Shown here in pieces: positions 12,040 through 19,046 of a DNA stretch of 21,648 nt (its first letter is position 1; the number at the start of each line of letters is the position of its first letter). Position numbers and translations under genes: made by a program. The stretch is from a virus: positions 1-21,648 of the IMG/VR virus record IMGVR_UViG_3300043567_001147; one strand, 5' to 3'. The notes beneath the pieces were generated by a model, which made no database searches, had not been told where the DNA came from, and worked only from the letters and a program-made list of their open reading frames with translations.

Positions 12040-14819
12040 CAGATCATTCCTTTTTGGATTGCGTTGAAGCGAACTTTGAGTTTGTCGATGGCACCGATTT
12101 CGGAAAGTTCCATCATTGAGTATTCCACACCGGGCTCTTCCTTCTCTCCCCCAGGATTGGAAAGGGTCACCGTCTTTTCAGTCGGTGATTTGCGAAGGCG
12201 AGTGTCGATAGCGACAGAGGAGAAATAGGCTCGGGAAAGCGGAAGGTCAGGGATCTCCAGCGCCGAGTGGAAAAGGGACCAGGTGTACATGTGAGCGATC
12301 TGAAAAAGCACAGCAAATTGCTCTGCATATCGCTCGGGAGTCATGAACCAGATCTCGTCGTGAATACTGAGCACGAATCGACAGGGGATTCGATACTCAG
12401 CAGCCAACCAGTGCACGGCGGTGAGCATGATACTCAGGATCTCGGCACCCGAAGACTGAATGGTCCAATTGACGCGACCGGTTTTGAAATCGTCGCCGAC
12501 AGCAGCGGGACGCATTGCGGTTGAGATCTTGGTTCCAAGGCACGGAAGCGTTGGGACACGCGACCGCATCGCAATCTCTTCCATAAAGTTGAAGCAACCG
12601 CTGTCGCTCCCTCCTTCATAGAGACCGTTGCGCTGTTTGCCTTTCTTTCCTTCAAGAATGCGATACGCAAAGTTTTTGACTTCTGCTGGAGACTTCTCTG
12701 GATACTTTCGACGAATGTAGGTTTGCACAGCGCGAACACCAGCGCCATAAAGCACAGCAAAGCCGGCAATCTTGGCAGTGTCGCGATCTACGCCCGCGAG
12801 CTTCGCGAGCGCGGAGTGCGGGTCCGTGCCCGCCTCCTTGCTTCCACTCAGCACATTGTATCCAAACGGTGAGCAACCGACGTGACCACCTTCCCATTTG
12901 TCGGAATAGATTGAGGCAATCTGCATCTCCTGACCGTCAAAGTCAGCGCCGACAATCTTCCACCCGTCAGGAGCTTGGACTCGAGACTTTAGTTCTGTCC
13001 CGATCCTCCAGTTTTTGGTGGAGCACATTGTCACCATGAGGCTCTCCACGGTGCGTCGAGTGACGGTGCCGTGGCAAAGGATTTCGGGAAGGGTGACCAG
13101 GGCGTCAGCGCCGTGGGGATTGGCTGCTGGAAGAAAGATACGGTCCATAACTCGTTTCCGGACCGAAGTCCAGTAGGACACTGCGTTTGCAATCTCAAGC
13201 GCACGCTTTGCTTCGGGCAGGTCGCTGTTTAGACGGCCCACCTTCATGTCATCGACGAAGTCTTTGGAAAGGACACCGCCAACGTTATCCCCGTTTCCTT
13301 TCGGGTGAGGGATCTTTGTCAGAGCACCGTCTTCGTTGTGAAAACACCAGCCCATGTCCTTTGTCAGGATCATCGGCGTGTTTTCCCACTGCAGTTTGAG
13401 AAGGAGGTGGGACAAGTTGCTTTTGACTCCGATGTGAGTGTCGGGGTCTTTGACGAACGGACGCACCCAATTCGGAACATGTGCGTATTTGCCTTTCTCC
13501 GACTTCACTTCCCAGTCAAGTTGAGACAGCCAGGGATCCTTGGCAATCCAAGACTCGGCCATGCCGGGTTCTGCGAAGTAGCGATCACGCCATTCTTCGT
13601 AGTATTGCCAGACAAGGTCCTGGCATAGCTTCGTCATTTCGGCATTGTGCTCATCGAACACTCGCTCTACACCCTTGATCCAGTCTTCCCAGTCGGGTAC
13701 GAGGGGAACGATGGATCCATTCAGGTGGTAATGCCCACAGAGGGCAACCAGGCTGGGAGTGGCATCGAGATACTTCGGCCAGATTGCCTGGAAGAGCTCA
13801 GCAGTGTAGAAAGCATCTTTGACAGCGTAGTCAACAGCCTGCGTCAGCATCTGCCGAATCTGACTCAGGTGCGTAGCCTTGACGAAGATGTCACGAACGG
13901 CTTTGTCTCCGGCGCCAAGGGGTTGTACGTCGTCACCGAAGTACTTGCGCACCTCATAAACGTGAAAGTTGTACGTGGCAACCAGGGAGTTGGTGGAACC
14001 TTCGTCCAGCCACTTGGGTGCATAACGCAACTTGCGCTTTTCCTCATCCGTCAAATCCTCGGGATCTTTGCCAGCGAGAACATAGAGCCAACGCTGGCCC
14101 GAAGCCAAGCCACTCACGCCAATGTGTGCGGACAGAGTGTCAAAGTAAAAGTTTTCTGGTTTGACACGGTCAAGGGAGTACCCTTCGCGGGCACGCACGC
14201 GATCATAGGAAATGTTGTGACCGGCAATGAAACGGTTCTCGCCAACAGGGATCAGGTCGTACTGGTCCCACTCGTCCTCAGGGAGGGACGGATCGACAAG
14301 TTCGGCAGCGAGCCAGACATAAACTGCTTTGGCAGAGAGTGCGGTGCCGATGATGGGAAACGCACCACCGTGCACAAAGGTCTCGGTGTCAAATGTGAAA
14401 GCGTCTTCAAGTGGGTACGGAACCTTGGTGACTTTCCACTTTCCTCGCACTTTTTCATAACGGCGCCAGCCGCTTTCAAAGACAAGTTCGGTTGTCGGGG
14501 GCAACTCTGGGAGTTTTGCTTTTGCAAAGTCATCGGCCCACCCCTTGTACTGGCCGACTTGTTCCTTTGCGATGGTCTCAAAGTGCTCACGCAGGGCGGG
14601 AGCTTTGAGTTCAGGAAGAGGAAGAGGGCCGTCGTAGAGGTGGTCAGGGTAGTCAACCGGAGTCGCCACCCCAAACTCCTTCAGCAAGTTCTCAGCCTTT
14701 TGCTTGGCCAGGCGCGACATGGGCGCGGGCGTTTCTACACCAAAAATCCTGGAATGAATCTCTTCATCCAGGACTGGGTATCCGAGCGAGGTTTTTCGCA
14801 TAGACGATGTGTTTTTCAT
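12039..14819 (-). CDS. Family A DNA polymerase, mitochondrial Pol gamma type, with 3'-5' exonuclease
   Basis: 926 residues; replicates DNA and carries proofreading. Exonuclease motifs: I, FTFDTETF with D144/E146; II, AGHNISYDRVRAREGY with D206; III, YAVKD with Y331/D335. Polymerase motifs: A, VGADFDGQEMQIAS with D626/E631; B, DRDTAKIAGFAVLYGAG with R679, K683, F687, Y691; C, LSIHDEIWF with H820-D821-E822. Pol gamma-specific stretches, compared from memory with the human enzyme, include GTVTRRTVE (584-592), RIGTELKSRVQAPDGW, GTDPHSALAK, GGSDSGCFNFMEEIA (736-750), GRVNWTIQSSGAE (781-793) and AYFSSVAIDTRLRK (864-877). The order and spacing fit Pol gamma rather than E. coli Pol I or T7 polymerase. 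It is shorter than human Pol gamma (1239), mostly in the spacer between exonuclease and palm. F687 replaces the Tyr of human Pol gamma (Y951). A TATAAT box ends only six bases before the ATG, so the mRNA may be leaderless or start at Met7. Confidence 0.96.
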   Translation of the reverse strand: MKNTSSMRKTSLGYPVLDEEIHSRIFGVETPAPMSRLAKQKAENLLKEFGVATPVDYPDHLYDGPLPLPELKAPALREHFETIAKEQVGQYKGWADDFAKAKLPELPPTTELVFESGWRRYEKVRGKWKVTKVPYPLEDAFTFDTETFVHGGAFPIIGTALSAKAVYVWLAAELVDPSLPEDEWDQYDLIPVGENRFIAGHNISYDRVRAREGYSLDRVKPENFYFDTLSAHIGVSGLASGQRWLYVLAGKDPEDLTDEEKRKLRYAPKWLDEGSTNSLVATYNFHVYEVRKYFGDDVQPLGAGDKAVRDIFVKATHLSQIRQMLTQAVDYAVKDAFYTAELFQAIWPKYLDATPSLVALCGHYHLNGSIVPLVPDWEDWIKGVERVFDEHNAEMTKLCQDLVWQYYEEWRDRYFAEPGMAESWIAKDPWLSQLDWEVKSEKGKYAHVPNWVRPFVKDPDTHIGVKSNLSHLLLKLQWENTPMILTKDMGWCFHNEDGALTKIPHPKGNGDNVGGVLSKDFVDDMKVGRLNSDLPEAKRALEIANAVSYWTSVRKRVMDRIFLPAANPHGADALVTLPEILCHGTVTRRTVESLMVTMCSTKNWRIGTELKSRVQAPDGWKIVGADFDGQEMQIASIYSDKWEGGHVGCSPFGYNVLSGSKEAGTDPHSALAKLAGVDRDTAKIAGFAVLYGAGVRAVQTYIRRKYPEKSPAEVKNFAYRILEGKKGKQRNGLYEGGSDSGCFNFMEEIAMRSRVPTLPCLGTKISTAMRPAAVGDDFKTGRVNWTIQSSGAEILSIMLTAVHWLAAEYRIPCRFVLSIHDEIWFMTPERYAEQFAVLFQIAHMYTWSLFHSALEIPDLPLSRAYFSSVAIDTRLRKSPTEKTVTLSNPGGEKEEPGVEYSMMELSEIGAIDKLKVRFNAIQKGMI

Positions 14820-14825
14820 GTTTGT

Positions 14826-14853
14826 ATTATAGGGGTGGTTTGCCCCGAGTAAA
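14826..14853 (-). promoter_or_regulatory. Sigma70-like promoter of the polymerase gene
   Basis: The -35 TTTACT (14853-14848), a 16-base spacer and a perfect -10 TATAAT (14831-14826). The -35 begins three bases after the upstream stop. GGTTT/AAACC arms (14837-14841, 14851-14855) overlap it and GGGG/CCCC (14832-14835, 14843-14846) can pair within the spacer. The expected start of transcription falls on or next to the ATG. Confidence 0.65.
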
Positions 14854-14855
14854 CC

Positions 14856-15803
14856 TTAGAGGGTGCCGATCGGCGGCGGAACGGCGCTGTCTCCGACCGG
14901 GTAGATCCAGCCGCCCACGCCGGGGAGCGGAAAGAGGGAGTTGACCTGGGCTTGAGCGTTCACGGGGCGCTGTGACCAGAAGGGCTCACCGCCGAGGCTC
15001 GTGGTGCTGATTGAAGTGACAACCACGGAGAAACCGGTGCCAGGGCCAATTGCCCCGCCAGCGACGCCCAGGGTCGTTCCCACAGGGTATCCGGCACCAA
15101 CGTTGTTGAGGAAGGCAGTTTGAACCTGGCCGCCAGCGACTACGATGTTGAGAGTAGCGCCAGAGCCAAAAGCTCCTGTGGTTGTGGCAACCCCAGTGTA
15201 AATGCCATCAGTGTAGCCCGAGCCCATCGGCCCAGTGAAGCCGATCGAGGAAATGGTGCCGGTCGGGGGCTTGTACGAGTGAACGACGTACTCGAAACCG
15301 CCAGCGTCCATGCCAGGGTAGGTGTTGGCGTAAGGGGCGGCAACCGGGGGAATCTCGGTGTAGTAACTGGAAAAGTTCGTGGTCCAGCCTTTGAAGACGG
15401 GTTGCACGATGCGAGTGTCCACGGCGCCCACGGTCAGGACTGCGGTGGTGCCAGCGGAGGCGCGAGTGATGTTGCTCAGTTTGATGGTATCACCGACGGT
15501 GAAGTTCTCTCCGGCAGAAGTAATGGCGACGCCAGTCACAGCACCACCAGCCACGGTCACTGTGGCAAATCCGAAGCTACCCGTGATCGAACTGAGGTAG
15601 ACGTTGGTATAAGTGCCGTTCGCGTAGTTGGTCCCGGCAGTTGTGATTGAGAGAGTGTCGAGACCGCCAGAGGCTCCTGCAGTGGAGACGGCGTTTGCCG
15701 TGGTAACGTAACCGTTGAGAATAACGTTGCCGTAGTCTAGGTATTGAGGGTTGGTGAAGGTACTCTGAACATACGCTGCCACTTTCGCTGTACGAGGTAT
15801 CAT
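14856..15803 (-). CDS. Beta-repeat virion-like protein
   Basis: 315 residues. Residues 48-128 and 182-265 are two copies of the same beta-rich module found twice in the sheath: GTNYANGTYTNVYL with VTVAGGAVTGVAITSAG, and GSGYTDGIYTGVA with NIVVAGGQVQTAF. Between them is FKGWTTNFSSYYTEIPPV, and the C-terminus is Pro/Gly-rich (PLPGVGGWIYPVGDSAVPPPIG). The start has AGGTG four bases upstream and a GGGTAAAA element 31 bases upstream, like the virion genes, so a virion surface or tail decoration role is likely. It lies directly before the polymerase promoter. Confidence 0.7.
   Translation of the reverse strand: MIPRTAKVAAYVQSTFTNPQYLDYGNVILNGYVTTANAVSTAGASGGLDTLSITTAGTNYANGTYTNVYLSSITGSFGFATVTVAGGAVTGVAITSAGENFTVGDTIKLSNITRASAGTTAVLTVGAVDTRIVQPVFKGWTTNFSSYYTEIPPVAAPYANTYPGMDAGGFEYVVHSYKPPTGTISSIGFTGPMGSGYTDGIYTGVATTTGAFGSGATLNIVVAGGQVQTAFLNNVGAGYPVGTTLGVAGGAIGPGTGFSVVVTSISTTSLGGEPFWSQRPVNAQAQVNSLFPLPGVGGWIYPVGDSAVPPPIGTL
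15009..15260 (-). repeat. Beta-rich GY-GTY repeat, second copy in the 315-residue protein
   Basis: Residues about 182-265: GSGYTDGIYTGVA, GATLNIVVAGGQVQTA, GAGYPVGTTLGV, GTGFSVVVTSI. Aligns with the sheath copies. Confidence 0.7.
15420..15662 (-). repeat. Beta-rich GY-GTY repeat, first copy in the 315-residue protein
   Basis: Residues about 48-128: GTNYANGTYTNVYL, FATVTVAGGAVTGV, ENFTVGDTIKL, AGTTAVLTVGAV. The most diverged of the four copies in its Gly positions. Confidence 0.68.
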
Positions 15804-15834
15804 GGCACCTGGAGACTTGAAGAAGTTACTCTGC

Positions 15835-15842
15835 TTTTACCC
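15835..15842 (-). promoter_or_regulatory. GGGTAAAA element upstream of the beta-repeat protein
   Basis: TAGGGTAAAAG, where TAG is the stop of the upstream small gene; 31 bases before the ATG at 15803. Same arrangement as the element before the protease/scaffold. Confidence 0.5.
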
Positions 15843-16045
15843 TAGAACTCGCAATCCCAGCAGAGTTTGCCCGGTCTCTCATCGTGAAGCCCGAGATTGC
15901 GAGCCTCATTGATTGACTCAAGGAGTGCCTTGTCATTTTTCAGGCGACGGTGGAGGCGCAGACGCCACAGGCAGTAGGCTCGGGCATTGGCATCGTTGGG
16001 TTTCTCACAGTATTTCTGGTAATAACGCTCAACGGTGTCCACCAT
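15842..16045 (-). CDS. Unknown small helical protein
   Basis: 67 residues from the ATG at 16045: MVDTVERYYQKYCEKPND, then ARAYCLWRLRLHRRLKNDKALLESINEARNLGLHDE, ending GKLCWDCEF. It looks like a short helical repeat (TPR-like) domain with a C-terminal Cys-x-x-Cys (CWDC). The frame extends further upstream into the preceding gene but has no good start there, so I chose the first ATG in the 61-base gap. The ribosome-binding site is weak. No family recognised. Confidence 0.55.
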   Translation of the reverse strand: MVDTVERYYQKYCEKPNDANARAYCLWRLRLHRRLKNDKALLESINEARNLGLHDERPGKLCWDCEF

Positions 16046-16106
16046 GCCAATACCAACTTTGGAAATGAGGTGATCGACCGGATTGAGTGGGCGAGAGTGC
16101 TGACGC

Positions 16107-16904
16107 CTATCCTTTGTTGAGGAATTGCTTGAGCTCAAACTCGCGAAGTCCTGTAGAATCATAGACGGCATCCTTGTGTTTACGGTAAATTTCGTAGGCT
16201 TCAAAAATTGTGGAGAAGTTCAGCGGGCGATCTCCGGGAGAGTCACGCCAAAGAAGCATCTCCGGGAGGGAGAAGGGGGCATCAATGTCCCACTGTTCGT
16301 CGCGAGCTCCGTAGAGCAGAGGCAAGGCGTCGTTGGCCCACCACTCACGCATGTAATCGACAGCATCAGCCCAGGTGTCGGGGTCTGTCAAGTGAGTCTC
16401 ATACTGAGTCCGCATCCAGTCGACGTATTCGCGACCGCGAGCAATCACGAGGGCCGCAGAGGGAGGCACTTCTGTCAGGAAATAGGCTTCTTGATCTCCG
16501 AAAACCACCCGCTCAATCACGGCAGGAAACAGGAATGCCTCTGAGATGAGGCGAATGTCTGTGGCCGTGCCGGAGATGAGGCGGAGGATGCTATCAAGGA
16601 TAGCCACAGTTGAGGCAATCTTGAGTTCGCTCGGTGAGACGTCAGTTGTCACACTCTCGGGCATCTCCTTACGCAAAAGCGCCAACTCATGTTCGAGTCG
16701 ACGCACTTCACGACCCATCTCGCGTTCAAGTTTGGACTTATAGATTTCGACCTGGGTGAGAACGTTGTCAAACTTTGAATCGAGCTTGGACAGGTCTGCG
16801 TCAAACTTTTCGACAGAGACTTTGAGGTCCGAGAGTTTTTTCCTCAGCGAAGACACTGAGGACCGCATGCTGTTGGTTGCGAGAACTATGTTGTCAGCAG
16901 TCAT
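16107..16904 (-). CDS. Unknown protein with N-terminal coiled coil
   Basis: 265 residues. Residues about 14-82 are a long coiled coil (SLRKKLSDLKVSVEKFDADL, then VEIYKSKLEREMGREVRRLEHELALLRKEM). The remainder is a globular acidic domain with many aromatics (REYVDWMRTQYETHL, AVDYMREWWANDALPLLYG, LLWRDSPGDRPLNFSTIFEAYEIYRKHKDAVYDS). The ATG shares one base with the preceding stop (TGATG), so the pair is coupled. I do not recognise it; a structural spacer or an assembly role is possible. Confidence 0.65.
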   Translation of the reverse strand: MTADNIVLATNSMRSSVSSLRKKLSDLKVSVEKFDADLSKLDSKFDNVLTQVEIYKSKLEREMGREVRRLEHELALLRKEMPESVTTDVSPSELKIASTVAILDSILRLISGTATDIRLISEAFLFPAVIERVVFGDQEAYFLTEVPPSAALVIARGREYVDWMRTQYETHLTDPDTWADAVDYMREWWANDALPLLYGARDEQWDIDAPFSLPEMLLWRDSPGDRPLNFSTIFEAYEIYRKHKDAVYDSTGLREFELKQFLNKG

Positions 16905-17452
16905 CAGTAGATTGGCTTGTAGGTTGCGCGGAGGATGTCAGCTTGAACGTCGATGATGTCTACGTTGAAGGCGTATTGACGCTCGGGGTCAGAGAGAAGG
17001 TGAAACGCACCTTCAAAACGTTCGCCGTCTTCGGAACGAAGGTAGCTGTTGCCAGGTGTCGGCGGGGAAACAAGAGCGATGTTCCCGTCAAAGTCAGGGT
17101 TGGCCTCAACGATGGACTTGACGATGCGGTCGTAGATGGCACTTGCTGCGGCCATCTCGTGGTCATTGGTGATTTGAGCGCGAAGCTCGCCGTCGATGGG
17201 CTTGAGAATGGAAGCGAGGCCGGTGTTGAGGGTCATTTGAACCGTGCCGTCGGAGTGATCCATGGAGAAGCAGATTTCGTCCGCAGTGAATTCGATTTCT
17301 TCCGGATCTTCGTATTCTCCAAATCCGTGTTCAATCAGCTCGTAGAAAGCATTTTTGAGTGTCTCTCCGTCGGGTCCTTCGAGAGCGTTTGCAATCGCAA
17401 AGAAAATGCGAGGGTTGGCCAGAAGCCGTTCGACAGGGTAGAAAATTTCCAC
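16904..17452 (-). CDS. Unknown acidic protein
   Basis: 182 residues from the GTG at 17452, preceded by GGAG eight bases upstream. A longer reading to 17536 would run through the promoter and GGGTAAAA element and is unlikely. The protein starts with VEIFYPVERLLANPRIFFAI (initiator GTG), has an acidic region (EHGFGEYEDPEEIEFTADEICFSMD), a segment AAASAIYDRIVKSIVEANPDFDGN, and ends with a beta-rich part and YKPIY. Its own sigma70-like promoter and a GGGTAAAA element lie upstream, so it heads a transcription unit with the next two genes. Function unknown. Confidence 0.65.
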   Translation of the reverse strand: MEIFYPVERLLANPRIFFAIANALEGPDGETLKNAFYELIEHGFGEYEDPEEIEFTADEICFSMDHSDGTVQMTLNTGLASILKPIDGELRAQITNDHEMAAASAIYDRIVKSIVEANPDFDGNIALVSPPTPGNSYLRSEDGERFEGAFHLLSDPERQYAFNVDIIDVQADILRATYKPIY

Positions 17453-17473
17453 AGGTATTGCTCCACTGGGGGC

Positions 17474-17501
17474 ATTATAGGGACGCCGGTGGCGAGGTAA
17501 A
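17474..17501 (-). promoter_or_regulatory. Sigma70-like promoter of the gene at 17452
   Basis: The -35 TTTACC (17501-17496), 16 bases, then a perfect -10 TATAAT (17479-17474), 21 bases before the GTG start. TTTACC pairs with GGTAAA (17519-17514 on the minus strand) across 12 bases. Confidence 0.65.
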
Positions 17502-17512
17502 GCCTCAGGTGG

Positions 17513-17520
17513 TTTTACCC
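17513..17520 (-). promoter_or_regulatory. GGGTAAAA element upstream of the gene at 17452
   Basis: GGGGTAAAACC, 12 bases downstream of the RTX stop and 60 bases before the GTG start, upstream of the sigma70-like promoter. Both signal types therefore occur at one junction. Confidence 0.45.
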
Positions 17521-17532
17521 CGCCGGGTGGGA

Positions 17533-18960
17533 TCAACCCATGAACTGGATGGCGCGGGAAGCGTCGAAGCCAGCGAAGGTCACGCCTTCCAGGGTGGTCT
17601 TGTTGTCGCCACGGTTGATTTCGACATAGCCCTGAGCATTCTGGCCAATGGTGTACTTCGGATCTGCGAAGACCAGAATCTTATCACCCTCGCCGAGGTT
17701 GAAGTCTTTGAAGGTGTCCTGGCCAGCGCAGAGAACAAAGGAGTCGGCGCCTGCGTTGCCATAAACGATGTCGTTGCCAGTGTTGTTAATGAGCATGTCG
17801 TTGCCGAAACCGCCCCAGAGCACGTCAGCACCGTCGTTGCCATACAGAATGTCATCGTCTTGGTTGCCGATGAGGATGTCGTCACCGAAGCCACCCCAAA
17901 GAGTGTCAGTGCCAGTGCCACCGCTCAGGGTGTCGTTGCCCTGGTTGCCAGTGAGAACGTCGCTGCCAGCGCCACCACTGAGGGTGTCGTCGCCGAAGAG
18001 CCCCTTGATCCAGTCGTCACGGTCAGTGCCGGCCAGAACGTTGCTGTTGTTATCGCCAGCAATGTCAACGTAGGTGCGGTTGTCCACCGTGATCGTGCCG
18101 AAGTTGTTCAGCACGTTGACGTTGTTGTTGTTGCCGTTGATGGTGACGTTGGTCACGCTGGTGGCAGCCCAGTCGTTGTCCTGCAGGGTGACGGTGGAAG
18201 CACCGACGAAGTTCAGCTTGTAGGCGCTGCTCAGAGAGGCCCCACCCTCAAGACGGACGGCTTCGTCCGTTTCCTTCATCGTGTCGTCGACAGTTTGCAG
18301 GCGAATCTCAGCGTAGTCGGAGCCAGCAGTGAAGCGAACGTCGGGGAAGATGTAGTTGGAACGAGTCTCAGCGCCGACCACGTCGGCTTGGACAAACTGG
18401 TTGCCCAGGTTGGTGAAACTCGGGCGGAAGGAGACCCCGTTGTGATTCTTGGTGTCGAGCTTGAAGCGCATCACCAGGTCTTGGCCTTCGGTGGCCGTGA
18501 CGGAAGGATCGAGCAGGGTTACCGTGTAGGTTGGCACGGCCGGAGCAACCACGGTGGGAGCCACAGGGGTCACGACGGTAGGTGCCTGCAGCAGCTGGAA
18601 CCCGCCAGTCTGCGAGTTGTAGGTCATCGGAGCACCGTACACGTCGGCAGGGAGCACGAAGCTCTCGGCCTTGTAGGTGGTGCGGGCGTAGGTGATATAG
18701 TCCTTGATGAGGGCAGAGTCAACGAAACCTTCGTAGGTTTTGGCACCGACGACATTGTTCAGAAACTCAACGTTGCGAGTGAATGTTTCTTGGCGAGTTT
18801 TGACGATGTTGGAGGGGGACTCGTATTTGTCAATGACGCCGCCTTCCAGCATTGACTGAACAACGTTGATCGAATCCTGAACACCAGTGACTCCCTTGAG
18901 GGCGTTACCTCCGGGGAGGATGACGTAGGGAGCCTTGGTGTAGACGTTAGAAGTTGCCAT
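17533..18960 (-). CDS. Calx-beta and RTX calcium-binding protein
   Basis: 475 residues. Residues 1-125 are an unrecognised domain beginning MATSNVYTKAPYVILPGGN. A Pro/Val linker (TPVAPTVVAPAVP) spans 131-143. Residues 144-263 fit a Calx-beta fold: SVTATEGQDLVMRFKLDT, FTAGSDYAEIRLQTVDDTMKE and the closing STVTLQDND. Residues about 305-405 are RTX nonapeptides GG-x-G-x-D-x-(L/I) in tandem (GDDTLSGGAGSDVLTGN, GNDTLSGGTGTDTLWGG and so on), which wind into a beta roll on calcium. The C-terminal 70 residues resemble the end domain of RTX proteins (DTFKDFNLGEGDKILVF). There is no signal peptide. It may be a virion surface protein whose fold sets when the phage meets calcium outside the cell, or an exported cell-envelope protein. 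It has its own promoter. Confidence 0.85.
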   Translation of the reverse strand: MATSNVYTKAPYVILPGGNALKGVTGVQDSINVVQSMLEGGVIDKYESPSNIVKTRQETFTRNVEFLNNVVGAKTYEGFVDSALIKDYITYARTTYKAESFVLPADVYGAPMTYNSQTGGFQLLQAPTVVTPVAPTVVAPAVPTYTVTLLDPSVTATEGQDLVMRFKLDTKNHNGVSFRPSFTNLGNQFVQADVVGAETRSNYIFPDVRFTAGSDYAEIRLQTVDDTMKETDEAVRLEGGASLSSAYKLNFVGASTVTLQDNDWAATSVTNVTINGNNNNVNVLNNFGTITVDNRTYVDIAGDNNSNVLAGTDRDDWIKGLFGDDTLSGGAGSDVLTGNQGNDTLSGGTGTDTLWGGFGDDILIGNQDDDILYGNDGADVLWGGFGNDMLINNTGNDIVYGNAGADSFVLCAGQDTFKDFNLGEGDKILVFADPKYTIGQNAQGYVEINRGDNKTTLEGVTFAGFDASRAIQFMG

Positions 18961-18996
18961 GGTTTAGTTAGGAGTGTTTTCCTTTCGGTTGCTTGT

Positions 18997-19024
18997 ATTG
19001 TAGGAAGGGCACCGCCCAGGTAAA
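18997..19024 (-). promoter_or_regulatory. Sigma70-like promoter of the RTX gene
   Basis: The -35 TTTACC (19024-19019), 16 bases, then -10 TACAAT (19002-18997). The bases after the -10 (ACAAGC) resemble those after the polymerase -10 (ACAAAC). The ATG is 36 bases further on. Confidence 0.6.
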
Positions 19025-19037
19025 TGGGCGGTTTACC
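19012..19037 (-). repeat. Interleaved inverted repeats over the RTX promoter -35
   Basis: On the minus strand four arms follow each other without gaps: GGTAAA (19037-19032), CCGCCCA (19031-19025), TTTACC (19024-19019) and TGGGCGG (19018-19012). Arm 1 pairs with 3 and arm 2 pairs with 4, so the two stems are mutually interleaved. No T-tract follows, so it is not a standard intrinsic terminator for the topoisomerase gene. Confidence 0.6.
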
Positions 19038-19046
19038 GAACCTTGC

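Noticed and set aside
13647-14852. Plus-strand open frame of 401 codons opposite the polymerase
   Set aside because: Antisense to the Pol gamma-like exonuclease domain, whose motifs are unambiguous.
16046-16204. N-terminal extension of the 67-residue gene
   Set aside because: It would overlap the preceding gene by about 100 bases from a TTG without a ribosome-binding site, and the added residues are low-complexity shadow sequence.
17453-17536. N-terminal extension of the gene at 17452 to an ATG at 17536
   Set aside because: It would cover a perfect TATAAT promoter and the GGGTAAAA element and overlap the RTX stop; the GTG at 17452 has a ribosome-binding site.
17359-18855. Plus-strand open frame of 498 codons opposite the RTX gene
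   Set aside because: The apparent Val/Asp repeats simply mirror the GGxGxD repeats on the coding strand.
19012-19031. Intrinsic terminator after the topoisomerase gene
   Set aside because: The stem is good but no T-tract follows, and its loop is the -35 of the RTX promoter; a regulatory reading fits better.
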